From: Planctomycetaceae bacterium
GTDB taxonomy: Bacteria; Planctomycetota; UBA1135; GCA-002686595
Direction of reading: 5' to 3'
Length of the DNA: 64,000 nt
NCBI GenBank assembly: GCA_016125265.1
Contig: WGMC01000013.1
Coordinates: 124,001-188,000 of the forward strand
Shown here: positions 54,941 to 64,000 of the stretch, in pieces
Position numbering within the stretch: position 1 is the first letter of the stretch
Layout of the letters: every line of letters begins with the position of its first letter
Notes under the pieces: generated by a model
The model's input: the letters and a program-made list of their open reading frames with translations, nothing else
What the model was told of the DNA's origin: nothing
Database searches by the model: none
Translations under genes and position numbers: made by a program

Positions 54941-56080
54941 ATGAGCGACAGCACGCCCCAACCGGCCCAGGATGGCCGCCCGAAGTACCGCCGGGAACTC
55001 GCCAACTTCGTGGCCGCCACGAAGGATCTGGGCGAACGCCACACCGTCTGGACGTCGCGTCCCTACTACCTCGAGTACTCGACCAACTCCGCGTGCAACC
55101 TGCGCTGCATCATGTGCAGCCAGGTCGAGAACCCGCCCGTGTACTCGACGCCCCTCGCGCAGCAGGGGCCGCTGCTGGAAGAGCTGTTCAGGAACACGAC
55201 CCTGTGGACGCCGAGCGCCACGAGCGAGCCCCTGCTCAACAACTTCGATCGGCTCTGGCCGCTGATCCAAAAGCACAACGTCCAGCTCGACATCATCACC
55301 AACGCGATGCTGTTGACACCTGCGGTCCTGGAGAAGCTGCTGCCGCAGTTGCACCGCATCACGCTGTCGGTGGATTCGCACCAAAAGGCGGTGCTGGAGA
55401 AACTGCGCGCGCCGGCGGTGTTCGAGACCGTCATCGAACACGCGCGCCACGCGACACGTCGCTGCCGCGAAGTCGGCGTTCCCGTGATCTACCACATGGT
55501 GCTCGCGTACGACGTGCTCGACGGCCTCGAGGACTACGTGGACTTCATCGCCGAGCTGGGCGGCACGCGGATCACGGTGCTGGAGCTGCTCCCGAACACA
55601 CCGCACTTCGACGAGCTCGACCCCTTCCGGCGTGTCGGCGAGGCGAAGATCGCCGAGCGGCTCGAGGCGATGCGCCGACGCGCCGAGGAACGCGGCATGG
55701 GCCTTTTCCTCGAGGTGCACGCGCCCCTGGGCGGTGAGTACGACTATGGCTCGCCGAACACGCGGGTGCAGTCGGGCACCGTGCTCGAGATGATGCACTC
55801 CGAACTGGCCGAGGCCCACGCGGGCTTTTGCCCCATGGTCACGGGTTACCTGAAAGTCGAGCCCGACGGCACGACGTTCCCGTGTTGCCGCGCGCCGCGG
55901 GAACTGGTGCTCGGCAACGTGCTGAAGGACGGGGTCGAAGCCGTGTGGAACGGCGCGCCGATGCAGCGCCTGCGCGAGCGCATGTTCGCGGGCGACTACC
56001 CCGAGCCGTGCAAGGGCTGCGTGGTGCTCGAAGCCCCACGCTGGCGCGCCGAATCGAGAGCGCGGCAGAACCCGGGCTGA
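54941..56080 (+). CDS. Radical SAM/SPASM domain enzyme
   Basis: 379 aa. The radical SAM cluster site is C52xxxC56xxC59 (ACNLRCIMC). A C-terminal SPASM domain carries additional Cys: GFCPMVTG, TTFPCCRAPRE, then PEPCKGCVVLE. The combination fits anaerobic sulfatase maturases, peptide-modifying enzymes and relatives; no substrate peptide is obvious nearby. ATG 54941 follows a GTG at 54938; the ATG is preferred. The protein lacks an export signal, so it is cytoplasmic. Substrate unknown. Confidence 0.85.
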   Translation: MSDSTPQPAQDGRPKYRRELANFVAATKDLGERHTVWTSRPYYLEYSTNSACNLRCIMCSQVENPPVYSTPLAQQGPLLEELFRNTTLWTPSATSEPLLNNFDRLWPLIQKHNVQLDIITNAMLLTPAVLEKLLPQLHRITLSVDSHQKAVLEKLRAPAVFETVIEHARHATRRCREVGVPVIYHMVLAYDVLDGLEDYVDFIAELGGTRITVLELLPNTPHFDELDPFRRVGEAKIAERLEAMRRRAEERGMGLFLEVHAPLGGEYDYGSPNTRVQSGTVLEMMHSELAEAHAGFCPMVTGYLKVEPDGTTFPCCRAPRELVLGNVLKDGVEAVWNGAPMQRLRERMFAGDYPEPCKGCVVLEAPRWRAESRARQNPG

Positions 56081-56090
56081 CGCACGTTCT

Positions 56091-56139
56091 GTAGGGGCGC
56101 CGGGTGCGCAGGCCGGGTGCGCGCACCCGGCGCCCCTAC
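56091..56139. terminator. Perfect 19-bp hairpin between convergent genes
   Basis: gtaggggcgccgggtgcgc (56091-56109) and its exact complement (56121-56139) around an 11-base loop. It overlaps the HAD stop codon and ends 11 bases after the radical SAM stop, so it can terminate both. Its left flank is shared, inverted, with 44016-44031. No T-tract on either side. Confidence 0.7.
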
Positions 56140-56969
56140 ACCGGAAACAATTCCTCGATCAACTGCGCCAGCGTGTCGCTCTCGCAGTCCCCGAGGATTC
56201 GCTGCGCCGCCGCGTGGGCTTCGGGCAGCGACACCGCCATCGCACACCCCAGCCCGGCCTCCAGCAACATGGGCACGTCGTTGCCGCCGTCGCCCACGGC
56301 GACCACACGCGCCGGCGGAATGCCGAACTGCTCGCGCAGGATGCGCAGCGCTTCGGCTTTCCCGCGGCAAGGCGGTTGCACGTCGACCACCTGCAGTCGA
56401 CTGTCCCGATGGTTGGCGAGGTGGTCGAGGGGGAAGTCCGTCAGGTAGAGCGGCAGGTCGACCGCGCGCTCGAGCGCCGCCGCAAACGTGGCCGAATCCC
56501 CGTGCCGGTCGGAGAAGAGCGAGATGCGGATGATGTACTCGCGCGGCAGGTCGGCAAAGGGCACGAATTCGAGCCCGTACATGTCGGCCATCGCCGAGAT
56601 CTCGGCCGGTGTGCGCGGGGCGATCGCGAACTTGACGCCGTTGCCCATCACCACGGGGTACAAGTCCTCGCGCGCCGCGAACGCCAACACGCGGTCGACG
56701 GCGCGGTTCGAGAGGAGCCGCTCCTCCAGCAATTTGCCGGACTTCGGGCACCACACACCCGCGCCGTTGAACACCACGGCCGGGGTGGTGAGCCCGAGTT
56801 CGGCCAGGATCGGAATCGTGCCGAGCTCCGAGCGCCCGGTCGCGATCATCACGAGGCCGCCGCGGGCCACCAGGCGCGCGATGGCCTGCTTCGTGGCGGG
56901 ATGCACCTGGCCCGACGCGCCGAGCAGCGTGCCGTCCACGTCGAGAACCAATGCGTCGTAGTTGCCCAC
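56136..56969 (-). CDS. Cof-type HAD hydrolase
   Basis: Phosphatase-like HAD with a type IIB cap (277 aa). Motif I is VLDVDGTLL (nucleophile D10, general acid D12), motif II IATGRS. The motif III Lys lies in GKAEALRIL, and motif IV is VAVGDGGNDVPML. All catalytic residues are present. GTG 56969. Substrate unknown (sugar phosphates or nucleotides in this group). Confidence 0.88.
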   Translation of the reverse strand: MGNYDALVLDVDGTLLGASGQVHPATKQAIARLVARGGLVMIATGRSELGTIPILAELGLTTPAVVFNGAGVWCPKSGKLLEERLLSNRAVDRVLAFAAREDLYPVVMGNGVKFAIAPRTPAEISAMADMYGLEFVPFADLPREYIIRISLFSDRHGDSATFAAALERAVDLPLYLTDFPLDHLANHRDSRLQVVDVQPPCRGKAEALRILREQFGIPPARVVAVGDGGNDVPMLLEAGLGCAMAVSLPEAHAAAQRILGDCESDTLAQLIEELFPV

Positions 56970-57019
56970 AGGGCGAGCAGTTTACCCGCTCGCCCGCGCC
57001 CAACCCGACACGATGTCCT

Positions 57020-60000
57020 TCAGTCGGCTACCTCGAGGGTGATCTCGGCGGTCTCCCCGGCCTCGACTTCGACACGGCGTTCCGCGGCCGGCTCCGGGCT
57101 CGGGCCCATCGGCACGACCCACACCCGCCACGCGCCCGGGGCGAGGCCGCGCAGGGTGCCGACGCCGTCGGGACCGACGAACCCTGTCGGGGCTTCGACC
57201 TCGCGGCCGTCCGCCGGTTCTGCGTTGAGGATGAGGATGCCGCGGGGTTGGCCGTCGGCGCCCGTGACGCGCACGCGCACGTTGCCCGCGGCCTCGGCCA
57301 CGAGGTCGATGCCGGTGCGCACTTCGTCGGGGAGTAGCCGCAGCACGGCGCTCGTCACCTCGCGCACCTCGGGGCCGCTGGCCACGACCTGGATCTCGGT
57401 GTCCGCGGGCAATCCGTGCAGTCGGTACCGGCCGTCCTCGTCCGTGCGCGCCACGCCACCCGACGAGGCGTCCCCCACCTGCATCACACCGGATTCCTCG
57501 CCGTCGTCGGTCGTCATCACCATCATCGCGCGCATGCCCCTCGCCGCCCCTTCGGGCGCGGGACGCTGGGCGCGCACACGCAATCCGGCCACCGGTTTGC
57601 CGGCGCCGTCGGTGATCCGGCCCTCGATGGCCGTGACGGGGAGATCCACGTCGCGGCGCTGGGCCTGGGCGGCGATCTCGATGGGGATTTCCTCGGCCAT
57701 CGCGCGACGCCCGTGGGTGATGCGCAACACGTACGAGCCCGGACGCAGATCGCCCAGGCGGTAGCGGCCCTCGCCATCGGTCTGCACCGCGCCACCGCCG
57801 CCGAAGAACCCGCGCATGCCCGCGAGCCGGAAGGGGTCGTCGGCGGAGGCCGGCATCAGGTCCACGTCGGCGCCCGCCAGGGGTTTGCCGGCTTCGCGCA
57901 CGCGGCCCTCGAGGGAGCCTATGCGCTCGGCCACCAGCCGCAGGTCGGCGCGCCCGTCCTCGACGACCGTGACCTCGCTCCAGGGCGGACCCGTATCGCG
58001 GGCTCCCTCGACGCGGAAGGTGAAGTTGCCCGTGGCCGCGGGCGAGGCGTCGAGCCGGAAACGGTGCACGCCGGGTTCGAGTCGCTCGACGGCGACGATG
58101 CCGTCGCGATCGCTGACGAGGGGGTCGCTGTTGCTGAAGAAGTCCATCGCTCCGCGTTCCCGCGGGGCACGGTGTTCGACACGCGCGCCGGCCAGGGGCG
58201 CGCCATCCGCGTCGAACACCTCGACCCGCACGGAACCGCCCATGGTGAGCGAAAGGTCGCGCCGGACGCGGCCCTCCGTCGGCATCTGCACGTCGGCGAG
58301 CACGAGCGGCGCGTGCGCGGTCGACTCGACGGTCAACATGCCGACCCCCGCTCCGGGCGCGGCGACCACGGCAATGCCGCGCTCGTCCGTGCGCGCGCTG
58401 CGGCTTTCGCTGGCGCCTCCCATCGTCCGTCCGCCGCGGGTCGCGGCCGCGCGGAATCCCACACGCCGTTCGCCCGGCGCAACGGGCTCGGGCGCGAGTT
58501 CGAGCCGCACCGTCGCCCCCACGACCGGCGTTCCGTCGCGGCCGTCGCGCACCGCAACTTCGATGGACGGCGCCGAACGCAAGAGCACGTCCCCGAGATC
58601 GAGGGCCTGGCCGGGTTGCAGCTCGACCCCCGTGCGTTCGAACGGCTCGTACCCGTCGGCGACGATGCGAAGGGTGCCGGGGCGCCCCTCGCGCACCGCC
58701 AGATCGCTGAGCACACAACGGCCGTCGACCCACAACTCCGATTCGGCCTCTGCCGCGAAGCGTGCGAAGCCCATCGTGCCGCCGCCCTCGAACGTGGCGC
58801 GGTAGCGCTCCACGGGCACCATGGTCCCCGACTCGAGGGCGCGGAAGCTGAGGCTGGCCGGTTCGCTCCATTCGAGCTCCACGTTCCGCGCCCCGGCCTT
58901 CGCGTTCACTCCCTGACCGCCCATGCCCCGCCCGAAGGCGCGCATCGCGGCCTGGGGCGAATCCGGGCGCGGCGACGCGGTCACCCGCAGGCGGTAGTCG
59001 CCGCCCTGGACGAGGCCCTCCACGCGGAAGCTGCCGTCGGCGGCGACCGGCGCGCGCCGTTCCGCTCCCGCGGGGCCGAACACCATCGTCGGGCCCGCGC
59101 CACCCGCGCGGCTCGCAATCACGCTCACACCTTCTCGACCAGCCGGAAGTCCGAGCACACGCCCTTCGATCGCGGCGCCGTCGGCGAGCTCCACCACCAG
59201 CCCGACCATCCGGGGCGCGACGTCATCCGTTTGGCCCTCGACCGCGCGTGTCGGGTGGCGCTGCGAGGTGAAGTCGAGGCGGAACGGGCCAAGCGGCAGG
59301 CGCCGCACGTGGAACGCGCCATCGGCGGCGGTGGTCGCCAGCGGCGCGTCGAGGCCGAACAGCGCGCCCACCGAGAACCGTGGCATGTCGCCCTCCGCGC
59401 GACCGAGGTGCACGGCGACACCCTCGACCGGCCGACCGGAGCTGTCCACGACGCGGCCGCTGACCTCGGCGCCGAGGGCGAGCACCAGGGGCTCGAGTTC
59501 GGTGACCACCCCGGGGACGGGCGCCGGCACATCGCGCTCGAACGGAGCAAACCCGTCCGCTCCCACCTTCAGCGTTCCGCCCGTGGGCGACGCCAGGGTG
59601 AGTTCGAACCCGCCGTCGGCGTCGGTGCGGGCCTCGGGCCGGCTCGGCGCGCCGTCGCGGAACACCATGGGCGCGAAACTCGGCTCGAGGACCACGTCCG
59701 CCCCCGCGACCGGGCGACCCTGCGGATCGACGACCCGGCCCGCGAGGCCGGTCGCCGCTGCCGTGGGCGCGTCGGCCGGACGGGCCGCCGGGGCCTCGGC
59801 CACCGGCGCCACGGCGGCGCGTTCCCCGAGCGGCGCCTCCTTCGGCCCCGCGACCGGCGCCACGGACGAAGCGGCTTCGAGCGCAGTGGGCCCCGCCGCC
59901 TGCTCCAGCGGAGCCGCGGGCGCCTCTCGGCTGGCCGCTTCCCTCCGGGATCCGTCCCCGAGGGCCACGTAGGTCACGAGGCCGGCCAGGGCGAGCAAGA

Positions 60001-60034
60001 GTCCGAGAACGATGAGCGTCGTTTTGGTGGCCAT
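57020..60034 (-). CDS. Large carboxypeptidase-regulatory-like repeat protein
   Basis: 1004 aa from ATG 60034. An N-terminal hydrophobic helix (LIVLGLLLALAGLVTYVAL, ~7-25) anchors or exports it. An Ala/Pro-rich linker is followed by at least seven Ig-like repeats of the pattern GRVVDPQGRPVAGADVVLE ... DADGGFEL ... VGADGF (e.g. residues ~95-165, ~190-260, and later GRVREAGKPLAGADVDLMP, GRITDGAGKPVAGLRVRAQ). This is the CarbopepD_reg/SdrD-B-like architecture common in planctomycete surface proteins. No catalytic motif. A start at 60175 would add a Pro-rich extension and is rejected. Confidence 0.8.
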   Translation of the reverse strand: MATKTTLIVLGLLLALAGLVTYVALGDGSRREAASREAPAAPLEQAAGPTALEAASSVAPVAGPKEAPLGERAAVAPVAEAPAARPADAPTAAATGLAGRVVDPQGRPVAGADVVLEPSFAPMVFRDGAPSRPEARTDADGGFELTLASPTGGTLKVGADGFAPFERDVPAPVPGVVTELEPLVLALGAEVSGRVVDSSGRPVEGVAVHLGRAEGDMPRFSVGALFGLDAPLATTAADGAFHVRRLPLGPFRLDFTSQRHPTRAVEGQTDDVAPRMVGLVVELADGAAIEGRVLGLPAGREGVSVIASRAGGAGPTMVFGPAGAERRAPVAADGSFRVEGLVQGGDYRLRVTASPRPDSPQAAMRAFGRGMGGQGVNAKAGARNVELEWSEPASLSFRALESGTMVPVERYRATFEGGGTMGFARFAAEAESELWVDGRCVLSDLAVREGRPGTLRIVADGYEPFERTGVELQPGQALDLGDVLLRSAPSIEVAVRDGRDGTPVVGATVRLELAPEPVAPGERRVGFRAAATRGGRTMGGASESRSARTDERGIAVVAAPGAGVGMLTVESTAHAPLVLADVQMPTEGRVRRDLSLTMGGSVRVEVFDADGAPLAGARVEHRAPRERGAMDFFSNSDPLVSDRDGIVAVERLEPGVHRFRLDASPAATGNFTFRVEGARDTGPPWSEVTVVEDGRADLRLVAERIGSLEGRVREAGKPLAGADVDLMPASADDPFRLAGMRGFFGGGGAVQTDGEGRYRLGDLRPGSYVLRITHGRRAMAEEIPIEIAAQAQRRDVDLPVTAIEGRITDGAGKPVAGLRVRAQRPAPEGAARGMRAMMVMTTDDGEESGVMQVGDASSGGVARTDEDGRYRLHGLPADTEIQVVASGPEVREVTSAVLRLLPDEVRTGIDLVAEAAGNVRVRVTGADGQPRGILILNAEPADGREVEAPTGFVGPDGVGTLRGLAPGAWRVWVVPMGPSPEPAAERRVEVEAGETAEITLEVAD

Positions 60035-60470
60035 GGGGGGCGATGGAGCCGGGAGGGTGGGCCCCGGGGGGGCGACCGTGGGGGGCGACCGTTGGGGGCG
60101 ACCGGGGGGGTGGTTCGGGGGACCGCTAAAGAGCCTAGGCGTAGTCCTCCGGCGGTGGGCAGAGGCTGGCGACACCCCGGAGAGAATCCGTCGACGACCG
60201 CGGTCGTTGAGAGTACGCCGGACCCACCGCTCGGTTTGCAGGACTTTTTTGGAGGCCGGTTAGGGTTCTCTGCGGCTTCCCGGGAGTTCCCCCGCGCGAC
60301 GCCAGCTCCCGCCCGCCACGGGCCCCCGACCGCCGATCCCGGGTTTGTAACGGCCGTGCGATCCGCCCTTGCGAACATAACCCCGACCGGTTCGTATGGC
60401 GCAGGCCCGTGATCCGGCGCACTCGCCCGCCGGTGGGGTCCCGTCGACGTTCCTCTTCCCCAAGACGCCC
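60035..60470. other. Divergent gap before the metallopeptidase gene
   Basis: About 430 bases, including a possible 25-codon N-terminal extension (ATG 60396) of the next gene. A gggggcgacc-type simple repeat lies around 60065-60110. The likely promoter of the plus-strand gene is TTGCAG (60236) / TAGGGT (60261). Confidence 0.4.
60236..60266 (+). promoter_or_regulatory. Candidate promoter of the HExxH gene
   Basis: TTGCAG (60236-60241), 19-base spacer, TAGGGT (60261-60266). The spacer is slightly long. The start codon lies 130-205 bases further, depending on the start chosen. Confidence 0.35.
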
Positions 60471-62201
60471 ATGGACTGCCTGACCACACCCCTGACCCTC
60501 TCCGACGTCGCCCGCGCCGTCGCGCCCCGTCGCGAGTCGCTGGCGCGCTTCGGGCGCCGGGCACTGCTGACCTGCCTGGCCGCGTTGCTGGTTGCGTTCG
60601 GGACCCCGACCGCAAACGCCCAGACCACCCCGAAGGCGGGGGACTGGTTCGAGGAGAAGGCCGACATGGGCTTCCGGGTCAAGACCCCGAAGGACTGGAC
60701 CTTCGTGCCGCCCAACATGGGCGACCCGATCAACCTGGCCAAGTACGTGCCCAAGGGGCGCGACTGGATTCCGCTCAAGGGCGACGCACAACTGTGGGTG
60801 TACGGCTGGGTGATGCGCTTCGACCTGGTTGCCTACCAGAAGTCGCGCGCGGAAACGCTGCGGCGCCTCCTCGGTCTGGAAGCGGGCGACGAGATCCCCG
60901 CCGAGGAATGGGAGGAGATCGACCGCGATGACCTGATCCTCGATTGGCTCACCGGCACCGCGGGCCAGGCGACGGGCTGGGCGCTCGTCGAGCGCAAGGA
61001 GCGCAAGTCGGGACGCGACATCATCGAGGAGCGCATCTACGAAGGCACCATGAGCTGGAACGAGGACTCGTTCCCCGTGCGTGTGTACATGGCGTTGTTG
61101 CCCGTCGGCCAGGACCGCTGGGCGGGTGTCGCCTTCAACGGATACGGCGAGAAGGGCGAGTGGAAGAAGGCGGAGTCGGCCTTCTCCAAGATCGGCAGGA
61201 CCCTGGAGTCCCTGGATATCGTGGCCGCGAAGGGCGCGGTGGCCGCCGACGGCGGTGCGGTCGGCATGCGCGACGAGAAGCGCGCGGCCCTCGAGAAGGA
61301 AGTCGCGCGTTTGCCCGGTTGGTGGCTGCACGAAACTTCCAACTACTTCATCCTGACCGACAGCCGCGACAAGGGCTTCATCGAAGAGCTCGGCGACCGT
61401 TTGGAGGCCATCCGCGCGGTCTACGAGACCGACTACCCCTACACGATGGCGCGCAGCTACGAGCGCCCGGGTGAGTCGCGGCCCGAGACGGAGGAAGGTG
61501 AAGAGGGCGCCGAGGACGAGGAAGAGCCGGACCGCGCGACCAGCGCGGGCCGCAACTCCTACGAACTCTCCCGCACCAGCGTCGTGCGGGTGTGCTCCGA
61601 CTCCGAGATGTACCACGAGTACGGCGGCCCCTACGGCTCCGCCGGATACTGGTCCTCGTACCACCAGGAGTTGGTGGTGTACGACGACCAGAAGGGCGGC
61701 GGCCGCGGCGACACGTGGTCGGTGGTCAACCACGAGGCCTTCCACCAATACATCTTCTACTTCTACGGGAACATCGCCCCGCACAGTTGGTACAACGAAG
61801 GCACGGGCGACTTCTACGCGGGCTACGAATACAACACCAAGCGCAAGCGCTTCACCCTGACGCCGTTCGACTGGCGCAAGAGCCTCGCGAAGGACTGCAT
61901 CCGCCAGAAGAAGTTCGCGCCGCTGCGCGAGTTCGTGCGCTGGACCCAGCGCGAGTACTACGGCTCGAACCAGTACGGCCTGGGCGGCGGCGAGAACTAC
62001 GCCCTCGGCTGGTCGTTCATCTGGTTCCTGCGCACCGGCAAGGAGAAGGCGAAGGGCTGGGACCCGGCGTGGGACGGGATCCTCGACGTCTACCTGGCCG
62101 AACTCGCCAAGTCGGGCAACCTCGACAAGGCGGTGGACGCGGCCTTTGCCGGTGTCGATTGGGACAAGCTGCAGGAAACCTGGGTGCGGTACTGCGGCTG
62201 A
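60471..62201 (+). CDS. Exported HExxH (gluzincin-type) metallopeptidase-like protein
   Basis: 576 aa from ATG 60471; ATG 60396 would add 25 residues. A signal peptide follows an Arg-rich start (RRALLTCLAALLVAFGTPTANA, with the A-N-A site). The C-terminal domain carries HEAFH at 421-425 and, 18 residues on, E443 in WYNEGTGD; this HExxH...E arrangement is gluzincin-like. The middle (residues ~330-350) is a very acidic insert (EEGEEGAEDEEE). The first half is an unassigned beta domain. Related to DUF1570-type proteins common in planctomycetes. Protease activity is inferred from the motif only. Confidence 0.78.
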   Translation: MDCLTTPLTLSDVARAVAPRRESLARFGRRALLTCLAALLVAFGTPTANAQTTPKAGDWFEEKADMGFRVKTPKDWTFVPPNMGDPINLAKYVPKGRDWIPLKGDAQLWVYGWVMRFDLVAYQKSRAETLRRLLGLEAGDEIPAEEWEEIDRDDLILDWLTGTAGQATGWALVERKERKSGRDIIEERIYEGTMSWNEDSFPVRVYMALLPVGQDRWAGVAFNGYGEKGEWKKAESAFSKIGRTLESLDIVAAKGAVAADGGAVGMRDEKRAALEKEVARLPGWWLHETSNYFILTDSRDKGFIEELGDRLEAIRAVYETDYPYTMARSYERPGESRPETEEGEEGAEDEEEPDRATSAGRNSYELSRTSVVRVCSDSEMYHEYGGPYGSAGYWSSYHQELVVYDDQKGGGRGDTWSVVNHEAFHQYIFYFYGNIAPHSWYNEGTGDFYAGYEYNTKRKRFTLTPFDWRKSLAKDCIRQKKFAPLREFVRWTQREYYGSNQYGLGGGENYALGWSFIWFLRTGKEKAKGWDPAWDGILDVYLAELAKSGNLDKAVDAAFAGVDWDKLQETWVRYCG

Positions 62202-62279
62202 GCATTGCGTATCGGGCCACTCGGGCCACTCCGCATCGCCAGTGCAGCGCGGCCGTGCGGGTCCGGCGAGCCGAGGCGC

Positions 62280-62285
62280 TATCCT
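62280..62285 (+). promoter_or_regulatory. Candidate -10 immediately before the lipoprotein start
   Basis: TATCCT, seven bases before ATG 62293, so a transcript would begin at or next to the start codon. Same hexamer as the tRNA-Glu -10. No good -35. Confidence 0.45.
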
Positions 62286-62292
62286 CCCCCCC

Positions 62293-62940
62293 ATGAGCCT
62301 GCGAAGCGCCTCCCTCGCCGTCCTCCTCGTCTGGACCTCCGCGTGCGCGGTCACGCGGAAGGACGCGGACCCCACCGTGCTGGTGGAGACCCGCGCCGGG
62401 CGCGAGCTGGGTGTCTCCACGGACTGGGGCATCGTCTTCCTGGGCCAGAGCGCGCGCTTCGGTCGCGCCGACGTGGTGGTCTGGTACGGCGACGGCCCGA
62501 GCATCGAACCCAGCGTGGTCGAGCCCGTCGGCGGCGGACTGCACGTGCTCGAGATCGAAATCCGCCCGCCGACGGTGGGCATCGTCTTCGAGGAACCCGA
62601 GGCCGGCACCTGGGTGGACGTGGTCGGGCGGAACGGCGCGGGCCGCTGGCGGGCGCGCGCGCGTGTCGCAAGCCATCCGGGGGTCGAGGGACTCCTCCTC
62701 GAAGTGCCGCCCGAACTGGACTCCCCCAGCGACCAGGTGGGCGCGGGGGTCTTCGTGCCGGGGATCCGCGGGCGCGAGTCGCTGCTCGGCCTGGTCTCCG
62801 GTCGAGTCGTGCTCGAATCCGCCGCGGGCCGCGCCGAGTACCTCACCGTCGTCGGACCGCGCGACCTTTGGCGGCTGGTGGCCTACCGCCGCACCGACGC
62901 GCTGCGCCATCCGTTCGTGTACCGGGACGACGTGCTCTAG
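62293..62940 (+). CDS. Unknown lipoprotein, 215 aa
   Basis: ATG 62293 gives MSLRSASLAVLLVWTSAC, a lipobox-type start (Cys 18). The mature part is beta-rich with VRVASH-like and GVFVPGIRGRESLLG segments. No domain recognised. Convergent with trkH four bases later. Probably envelope-attached. Confidence 0.65.
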   Translation: MSLRSASLAVLLVWTSACAVTRKDADPTVLVETRAGRELGVSTDWGIVFLGQSARFGRADVVVWYGDGPSIEPSVVEPVGGGLHVLEIEIRPPTVGIVFEEPEAGTWVDVVGRNGAGRWRARARVASHPGVEGLLLEVPPELDSPSDQVGAGVFVPGIRGRESLLGLVSGRVVLESAAGRAEYLTVVGPRDLWRLVAYRRTDALRHPFVYRDDVL

Positions 62941-62944
62941 GAAC

Positions 62945-64000
62945 TCAGCCGCGCCAGAAACGCGGCAGGACCAGCACGGCCACCGCGTAGAACTCGAGCC
63001 GCCCGAGGATCATCATCAGGGCGAGCATGAGTTTGCCGAGCTCCGGCAGGTCGCCCCAGTGCCCCGCCGGGCCCAGGGCGCCGAGGGCCGGGCCGACGTT
63101 GGAGAGCGCGGAGAGGGCGGCGGTGAAGGCCTCGACCGTCGGCACGTCCAACGCGGAGAGCACCGCGTAACCGCCCAGCAGGCACAGCACCCACAGGCCG
63201 AAGAAGCCGGTCACGTTGGCGACCGTGGCCTCGTCGAGGGTCTCGCCGTCCATGCGCACCGTGTGGATCGCCCGGGGGCGCGCGAAGGCCAAGAGACCGC
63301 GCACGGCGACCTTGGCGACGATGATGCCGCGCACCAACTTGAGCCCCCCCGCCGTCGAGCCCGCGCAGGCGCCGGTGAACATCAGGAGGCAGAGGACCGC
63401 TCGGTTCAGCTCCGGCCACAGGTTGTAGTCGGCCGTGCCAAAACCGGCGGTGCTGATGATGCTGCCCACCGTGAAGCTCGAGTCGCGCAAGCAGCGCCCG
63501 AGACTCGAATAGTCCGGCAGCGGGCTGCCCTCGACGCCGTTCGATCCCCCCCAGAACCAGAGTCGACCGGCGATGACCAGGGTCGAAACCGCGACGATCA
63601 GGCCGAAGGCGCGCAGTTCGCTGGAACGCGACGCGACGCGCCAGCCGACTTGGGGGCCCCGCCGCAGCAGCACGTCGTAGAGCGCGAAGGTCGTGCCCGC
63701 GAGCAGCATGAACACGAGGATCAAGACCTCGATCGCGACCGAGTCGAACGCCGCCACACTGGCGCCCTTGTTCGAGAAGCCCCCCGTCGAGACGGTGCTG
63801 AACGTGTGCAGGAGCGCGTCAAAGACCGGCATGTCCGCGACGACGAGTAGACCGAACAGCGCCAGCGTGAGCCCCACGTAGATGCGCGCCACACCGAGGG
63901 CGGAGTCGCGCACGCGGTGGGAGTCCGCGTCGCGGCGGATGCCCGAAACCTCGGAGCGGAACAGGCTGCGGCCGCCGGTGGGAAAGAGCACGACGAACAT
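62945..64000 (-). CDS. trkH: Potassium uptake protein TrkH/KtrB family, C-terminal part (cut by window edge)
   Basis: 351 codons; the gene continues past the right edge, so the ATG at 64000 is probably internal. It has filter-type loops of the family (STVSTGGFS, STAGFGT, GACAGSTAGGLK, SNVGPALG), i.e. selectivity-filter glycines of repeats B-D, and intervening membrane helices. The C-terminal MMILGRLEFYAVAVLVLPRFW is typical of TrkH. The N-terminal repeat and possible trkA partner lie outside the window. Confidence 0.88.
   Translation of the reverse strand: MFVVLFPTGGRSLFRSEVSGIRRDADSHRVRDSALGVARIYVGLTLALFGLLVVADMPVFDALLHTFSTVSTGGFSNKGASVAAFDSVAIEVLILVFMLLAGTTFALYDVLLRRGPQVGWRVASRSSELRAFGLIVAVSTLVIAGRLWFWGGSNGVEGSPLPDYSSLGRCLRDSSFTVGSIISTAGFGTADYNLWPELNRAVLCLLMFTGACAGSTAGGLKLVRGIIVAKVAVRGLLAFARPRAIHTVRMDGETLDEATVANVTGFFGLWVLCLLGGYAVLSALDVPTVEAFTAALSALSNVGPALGALGPAGHWGDLPELGKLMLALMMILGRLEFYAVAVLVLPRFWRG

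Noticed and set aside
57416-60412. Nearly 1000-codon plus-strand frame opposite the 1004-aa repeat protein
   Set aside because: Antisense shadow of the repeat gene; the translation is Arg/His/Gly-rich noise, while the minus-strand frame has a signal segment and clear Ig-like repeats.

Overview
The window is a GC-rich bacterial chromosome segment with tightly packed, often 4-nt-overlapping genes and many GTG/TTG starts. The mix suggests a Planctomycetota-like bacterium, but this is inference without a marker phylogeny. That mix is a type II secretion pseudopilin cluster, several large secreted carboxypeptidase-regulatory-like proteins, an NPCBM-domain protein, two GroEL paralogues and many HEAT/TPR/vWA proteins without a clear function. 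I see no rRNA, CRISPR array, prophage or insertion sequence.

Layout. 0-9.2 kb: truncated nhaA, divergent from a seven-gene type II secretion set (secretin, ATPase, platform protein, major pseudopilin and three minor-pseudopilin-like proteins). 9.2-16.4 kb (minus strand): serS, a 702-aa unknown exported protein, then an overlapping operon tatA-mobA-polyprenyl synthase-folD-rhomboid. 16.6-24.6 kb: TCA-cycle genes sucCD, fumC and mdh on the minus strand, with a bi-domain dCTP deaminase and a TPR protein on the plus strand and a solitary rpmH. 24.8-32.4 kb: HEAT, TPR and vWA proteins, mnmA, yajC-yraN and tRNA-Glu. 32.4-36.7 kb: an EboE-like TIM-barrel protein, a Trm112-like protein, an unknown exported protein, an M24 aminopeptidase and tRNA-Lys. 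37.0-40.9 kb: rpsB-tsf-(EF-Ts-like paralogue)-pyrH-frr. 41.5-49 kb: a GGDEF protein followed by an accessory islet with a membrane-anchored Ig-like protein, a decayed NPCBM fragment, a tandem pair of exported glycine-rich proteins and an intact NPCBM protein. 49.4-54.8 kb: two groEL genes, dnaJ, grpE and an FmdB zinc ribbon. 54.9-64 kb: a radical SAM/SPASM enzyme, a HAD phosphatase, a 1004-aa repeat protein, an HExxH metallopeptidase, a lipoprotein and truncated trkH.

How the genes work together. The translation core (rpsB/tsf/frr, serS, mnmA, rpmH and two tRNAs), the chaperone block and the TCA block are ordinary housekeeping. Secretion is represented by the T2SS set, TatA and YajC, and many secreted or lipid-anchored proteins encoded here are possible clients. 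The least explained parts are the EF-Ts-like gene after tsf, the 44-47 kb glycine-rich pair with its decayed neighbour, a dispersed palindromic repeat family (22, 44 and 56 kb), and a recurring GC-rich -10-like hexamer that sometimes lies directly against the start codon.
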